Origin: Acidobacteriota bacterium
GTDB lineage: Bacteria; Acidobacteriota; Terriglobia; 20CM-2-55-15
Length of the DNA stretch: 9,357 nt
Direction: 5' to 3'
NCBI GenBank assembly: GCA_003222755.1
Contig: QHXA01000463.1
Span: 1-9,357 of the forward strand
Below, piece after piece: positions 6,339 to 9,357 of the stretch. The position numbers were made by a program, and so were the translations under genes. The notes beneath the pieces are model-generated. The model had not been told where the DNA came from. It was given only the letters and a program-made list of their open reading frames with translations, and did not search any database. Positions within the stretch are counted from its first letter, which is position 1. Every line of letters begins with the position of its first letter.

Positions 6339-7862
6339 ATGGATCTACTTCGGCTGACTGCGCAGAACGCGGAAGGCAAACACGTCGACTGCGCATTCGA
6401 AATACGGGTCGTTGACACGCAGACAGCTACCCTCGGTCCTGTGATTAAAGCTGGACCCGTCTTCGAATTGTCGTTTCCCCAACCGACAAGATTTCAGATC
6501 GTTGCGCGGCCACCCAAGCGGTTCTTCCCCGCGCAAGGCGTTTTTAGATACGAGGGAGGCTTTGTCCAACCCATTGGCAGAAGCGAGATCCAGTTTTTCC
6601 CCTGGCAAGGATTGCCGCGTTCGGCGGGGAATGTCACGTTTCTGGTCGCATGCCTTTCGAGGCTTCAGGAAGTCACCGTGAAGTCCGGGGATCTCCTCAA
6701 TGATAGGACTCACGGGCCCCGCCATGGAAACAACGAAGACCGGCACCCGAAGTTTCCCCTGGATCCCCGGCCGTTCGCGACGTTTCCTTCCGTTAGTGTG
6801 AACCAGATCAAGCCAATCGATCCCTCCTTCCTTTCCGGCAACGGGCGGCTCGATCTGGAAAAGAAAACGATTGCCCCACAGTTTGACCTGCAGATCTTCG
6901 AGGTCGCCGGGACATTGCCGAAGCTGTTTGCAGTTATCTGGCCCAAATCCCTCAAGCCCGCCGAAGCGGTCGAGGGAGCCCCGTTTCTCGTTCTTTTCCG
7001 TAACCGTGTTCAGGCGGGACCGGTCTTTTACTTCGGGTATCCGTTCGGTTGGGATTTCCTGATGTATGGCTTTTGGCAATGGCTGTTCTACCAGAACGAT
7101 CCCTTGCCCGGAGAGGGCGCCGCGCTCCTGCCCCTGACCGGAGTAGGGCGGGCCAGGGGCAGCATGATCGATACAAGAATGGGCTTTCCTTATCAAATGG
7201 AAGTGGCGAATCGCAAAGTAATCCTGGTTGTGCCACTACACGCGCCGGGCGCGAACACGGGAGACTTCGCCGACGCTGAATCGATGGAGAAAATCCTGAA
7301 AGAGATCGTCTGGGTAAGATGTCGCGAAAGTCGAATCTATCGCACGCCGATCGTAGGCCGGACCGCTTTGTGCGCCTTCTCGAGCGGCCACCTCTCGCTT
7401 GCGGACTTCATCAGGAAGAGTGAGGCGTTAATGCCGGCTGCTCTGGATACTGTCCGCGCGTTTTACGAAAACAAGATCATGGAACTCTACTTTTTCGATC
7501 CGCCCCAATCCAAAGGCAGCGGAAACGCTCTTCAGACCATCGTCGGCCAGGCGCTCCGGTGGGAGACGCACAATAAAGAAAAGATGATTCGCTTGTACAA
7601 CACCGTGACAATTCCGACCGCCCACGACAAGTTGCTCAAGGAAAGCATCCAGAGCCTGCCCCCGGCACCCTACTTCAGGTCGAGAAACGATGGCCGCATC
7701 AGCGCCGCCGTGATTCCGGCTAAAACCTGGATCGAGACTCGAAAAACAGTCACTACGCCCCAGGCGGCCGGCGTCATCGATCATGGAGATGGCCCGCATC
7801 CATTCTTCACAGCATTGTGTCTGCGGGATGCCCTGGAACGCAGCGGCTTTACGAAAGCTTAA
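6339..7862 (+). CDS. Protein of unknown family, possible divergent alpha/beta-hydrolase
   Basis: A 507-residue protein that I do not recognise. Residues about 1-120 look beta-rich. From about 215 the pattern resembles an alternating alpha/beta fold: VFYFGYPFGWDFLMYGFWQW (229-248), the strand KVILVVPLHAPG (293-304), then GRTALCAFSSGHLSL (340-354), a strand and turn MELYFFDPP (381-389), and GPHPFFTALCLRDALERSGF at the end. AFSSG (346-350) fits a degenerate nucleophile elbow with S348; D387 and H487 are in suitable order to complete a Ser-Asp-His set. This assignment is inference from pattern, not homology. There is no signal peptide. Start ATG 6339 has GGAGA at 6328-6332, six bases upstream. 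It is 19 nt downstream of the OmpA-like gene, so the two probably act together. It ends convergent to the monooxygenase-like gene. Confidence 0.75.
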   Translation: MDLLRLTAQNAEGKHVDCAFEIRVVDTQTATLGPVIKAGPVFELSFPQPTRFQIVARPPKRFFPAQGVFRYEGGFVQPIGRSEIQFFPWQGLPRSAGNVTFLVACLSRLQEVTVKSGDLLNDRTHGPRHGNNEDRHPKFPLDPRPFATFPSVSVNQIKPIDPSFLSGNGRLDLEKKTIAPQFDLQIFEVAGTLPKLFAVIWPKSLKPAEAVEGAPFLVLFRNRVQAGPVFYFGYPFGWDFLMYGFWQWLFYQNDPLPGEGAALLPLTGVGRARGSMIDTRMGFPYQMEVANRKVILVVPLHAPGANTGDFADAESMEKILKEIVWVRCRESRIYRTPIVGRTALCAFSSGHLSLADFIRKSEALMPAALDTVRAFYENKIMELYFFDPPQSKGSGNALQTIVGQALRWETHNKEKMIRLYNTVTIPTAHDKLLKESIQSLPPAPYFRSRNDGRISAAVIPAKTWIETRKTVTTPQAAGVIDHGDGPHPFFTALCLRDALERSGFTKA

Positions 7863-7881
7863 GGTCATCGTCAGGTGGCGT

Positions 7882-7911
7882 TGCTGAATGACGAGCCTTT
7901 AACGTTCAGCA
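7882..7911. terminator. Inverted repeat between convergent genes, possible bidirectional terminator
   Basis: TGCTGAA (7882-7888) pairs with TTCAGCA (7905-7911), a seven-pair stem with a 16-nt loop, lying across the 36-nt gap and the last codons of the minus-strand gene. There is no T tract of note (only TTT within the loop), so intrinsic termination is doubtful. Position between convergent genes is the main argument. Confidence 0.25.
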
Positions 7912-8516
7912 GGCCACGCCTTGTCGAGCGGCTTCGACGGATCTGCAGTGATCTGCACGTTCGCGCAGTGGTGATACGTATACCCACCGGGATTATTAAA
8001 AGCGTGCTCGGCCATGAACTGTACGATTTGCAGAGTACACTTCTTACAGCTGATGTTCGGCAACTGCACGTCCGTTTCAAACGGTTCCATCGAACCGGTT
8101 GGCCGTGTGGAATGGACAAAGAGGCCGTCGGCTAGGACCGGAATCTGAGGCGGATTCTGAATCACCGCCGATACCGACAATGGACCTCGCTCGCTATCTT
8201 TAGTTGCGACTTGCGGGTCGGGCGCCAGTTCATTGGGCGAGTTCACCGCTAATGCCACGCGGTAGTGTCCGGGGTGGTATACCGTTTCCTGAACCTTGAT
8301 GTGCAGCTTCTGGCCTCCAACGGCTTTCGAAATAATGTAGCTGGGTTTACCCCAATCGGTGTTTGAACCACCACACGGACCGGACTTCTGAGGATCGCCG
8401 CGGTCGCTTTCAATTAGCCAAGATGCCGGTTCCAAAAGCTTGAAGTGGGCCGAGGTACTCTGTGCGGTAATCGTCAACACAGCGATTGTCAAAAGCAATC
8501 GGGCAGAGTATTTCAC
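7899..8516 (-). CDS. Secreted polysaccharide-monooxygenase-like protein (SCE4755-type)
   Basis: A 205-residue exported protein with a signal peptide (MKYSARLLLTIAVLTITAQS then TSA) whose predicted cleavage leaves histidine 24 as the first mature residue (HFKLLEP). A second histidine lies in VYHPGHYRVAL (H81 or H84). An N-terminal His plus an internal His is the copper-binding histidine brace of lytic polysaccharide monooxygenases. The whole pattern (HF.L..P.SW, GPCGG, HPGHYR.ALAVN, IQNPP..PVLADG, CKKC at 157-160, YHHC at 181-184) resembles the small bacterial group that I recall as SCE4755-family monooxygenase-like proteins. Oxidative polysaccharide cleavage is the family's suggested role; activity here is inferred. 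The start is GTG at 8516, with AAGGAGG six bases upstream. The in-frame ATG at 8555 would add 13 basic/polar residues, put the Shine-Dalgarno inside the gene and overlap a -10-like TATAAT. The gene appears monocistronic and is divergent from the next gene. Confidence 0.85.
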   Translation of the reverse strand: MKYSARLLLTIAVLTITAQSTSAHFKLLEPASWLIESDRGDPQKSGPCGGSNTDWGKPSYIISKAVGGQKLHIKVQETVYHPGHYRVALAVNSPNELAPDPQVATKDSERGPLSVSAVIQNPPQIPVLADGLFVHSTRPTGSMEPFETDVQLPNISCKKCTLQIVQFMAEHAFNNPGGYTYHHCANVQITADPSKPLDKAWPAER

Positions 8517-8522
8517 GGAGAT

Positions 8523-8529
8523 CCTCCTT
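8523..8529 (-). promoter_or_regulatory. Ribosome binding site that selects the GTG start of the monooxygenase-like gene
   Basis: AAGGAGG on the minus strand ends six bases before the GTG at 8516-8514. It is the strongest Shine-Dalgarno sequence in the window and fixes the start at GTG rather than at the upstream ATG. Confidence 0.75.
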
Positions 8530-8553
8530 TTCGGACTGTTACAACGTTTAAGC

Positions 8554-8559
8554 ATTATA
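8554..8559 (-). promoter_or_regulatory. Candidate -10 element of the monooxygenase-like gene
   Basis: A perfect TATAAT on the minus strand lies 37 bases upstream of the GTG codon, leaving room for a short leader containing the Shine-Dalgarno sequence. The hexamer 17 nt further upstream (GGATTA) is a poor -35, so the call rests on the -10 and its position. Confidence 0.4.
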
Positions 8560-8686
8560 CACAGGGACCAACGCGATAATCCGTATCTACGGAGACTCTC
8601 ACGTCTCGCAAAACTCTGTTGTGAATCGGACCTTCACTGCTCCATTTCTGTCTCAGCGTGGAAGATTATGGCAATATTGCTCCACT

Positions 8687-9357
8687 ATGAATCTACTCGG
8701 CATTTTCGCTCTTGCGCTGTTCGTGCAGCAGCCGCGAACGGCATCTATTGCGGGGACTGTCGTTCAGGTTGGAACTTCGCAACCCGTCGTTCGAGCGGTC
8801 GTTGAGATGAGGGGCGGCAGCGCCCGTGAACCCGTCGTCATGACCACAGGTAATGACGGCAAATTCGAGTTCCGTAATCTTCCGGCTGGCCGTTATCAGA
8901 TCAAGGTGTCACGCGCCGGATATCAGGAGAGCCGGCCGGTCTCGGTCGATACCGGACAGTTCGTGAAGGACATTCGAGTCGTCATGGTTCCATATGGCGC
9001 TATATCGGGGCGCGTTTACGATGCAAATGGCGATCCGATGGCCCAGATAACGGTACAAGCGCTGAAGTATGTCTATGCGGAAGGAGCACCGATGCTCACG
9101 GCCATGAGAACGGACCAAACCGATGACCGCGGTGAGTATCGTCTTTTCTGGCTTCCTCCGGGAACATACTACGTCACCGCGTTGCCATTAGGGACCAGTG
9201 ATGTGGTCGTAAAAATGTTTGAAGCTGCAACTCCCCATGCTGCAGGGCGTGGGCCGGCGACTAAGACCGGCGAGGCGTACGCAGCCGTTTATTATCCAGG
9301 AACGGCCGATATACAGGGTGCTGCGCCGTTGGAAGTTCGTCCCGGCGCTGATTTCGG
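8687..9357 (+). CDS. Carboxypeptidase-regulatory-like domain protein, N-terminal part, runs off the window
   Basis: An open frame of 223 codons with no stop before the window edge. A short hydrophobic start (MNLLGIFALALFVQQ) may act as a signal peptide, although it lacks basic residues. Two carboxypeptidase-regulatory-like (transthyretin-like beta-sandwich) domains follow: residues about 19-101 (ASIAGTVVQ, then TTGNDGKFEFRNLPAGRYQIKVSRAGY) and about 104-167 (GAISGRVYDANGDPM, then TDDRGEYRLFWLPPGTYYVTALP). After them AYAAVYYPGTADIQGAAPLEVRPGADF begins another repeat-like stretch. Such repeats are abundant in secreted and outer-membrane proteins of Acidobacteria. ATG 8687 is the first ATG in frame but has no clear Shine-Dalgarno sequence; a TTG or CTG start upstream cannot be excluded. 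It is divergent from the monooxygenase-like gene, separated by 170 nt that should hold its promoter; I see no convincing one. Confidence 0.8.
   Translation, partial: MNLLGIFALALFVQQPRTASIAGTVVQVGTSQPVVRAVVEMRGGSAREPVVMTTGNDGKFEFRNLPAGRYQIKVSRAGYQESRPVSVDTGQFVKDIRVVMVPYGAISGRVYDANGDPMAQITVQALKYVYAEGAPMLTAMRTDQTDDRGEYRLFWLPPGTYYVTALPLGTSDVVVKMFEAATPHAAGRGPATKTGEAYAAVYYPGTADIQGAAPLEVRPGADF

Noticed and set aside
6345..7196. 283-codon minus-strand frame inside the 507-residue gene
   Set aside because: The plus-strand gene has a Shine-Dalgarno sequence, an operon partner and fold-like patterns; the antisense translation shows none of these.
1..9357. CRISPR array, tRNA, insertion sequence or phage attachment site
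   Set aside because: No regularly spaced repeats, cloverleaf-like sequence, transposase or terminal inverted repeats were seen by eye.

Overview
The window reads as a fragment of a bacterial chromosome or metagenome contig with fairly high GC. The best guess is an acidobacterium. The grounds are the methanol/ethanol-type quinoprotein, a secreted protein starting with carboxypeptidase-regulatory-like repeats (a hallmark of Solibacter-like genomes), and several small exported enzymes in one neighbourhood. This is inference from protein style; no rRNA or other marker gene is present. I see no tRNA, rRNA, CRISPR array, transposase or integrase.

Left part (1-4447): four genes whose products all appear to leave the cytoplasm. 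The 3' end of a PQQ-dependent alcohol-dehydrogenase-like quinoprotein (2-588, plus) contains a one-base frameshift in a G run. Convergent to it is a two-gene minus-strand operon: a Tat-signal protein of the PEP mutase/isocitrate lyase superfamily (2858 to 1863), then, 7 nt later, a secreted metal-dependent amidohydrolase (1855 to 626). Divergent from this operon, across 125 nt, is a secreted NHL-type beta-propeller protein (2984-4447). Together they look like a periplasmic catabolic cluster; the substrate cannot be read from sequence.

Middle (4448-4924): 477 nt with no recognisable gene. It holds a possible terminator, two weak promoter candidates and a pair of GCATGC palindromes spaced 11 bp.

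Second unit (4925-7862, plus): two genes 19 nt apart. The first encodes an OmpA-like peptidoglycan-binding domain followed by a Cys-containing central module and a beta-rich tail, with no signal peptide. The second encodes a 507-residue protein of unknown family with a possible, divergent alpha/beta-hydrolase Ser-Asp-His set. This pair is the best candidate for something undescribed. A link to a contractile secretion or cell-envelope effector system is a guess, because no other component lies in the window.

Right end: a convergent minus-strand gene (8516 to 7899, GTG start) for a small secreted polysaccharide-monooxygenase-like protein with a probable histidine brace. A divergent plus-strand gene (from 8687, running off the end) encodes a protein with repeated carboxypeptidase-regulatory-like domains; it has no stop in the window.
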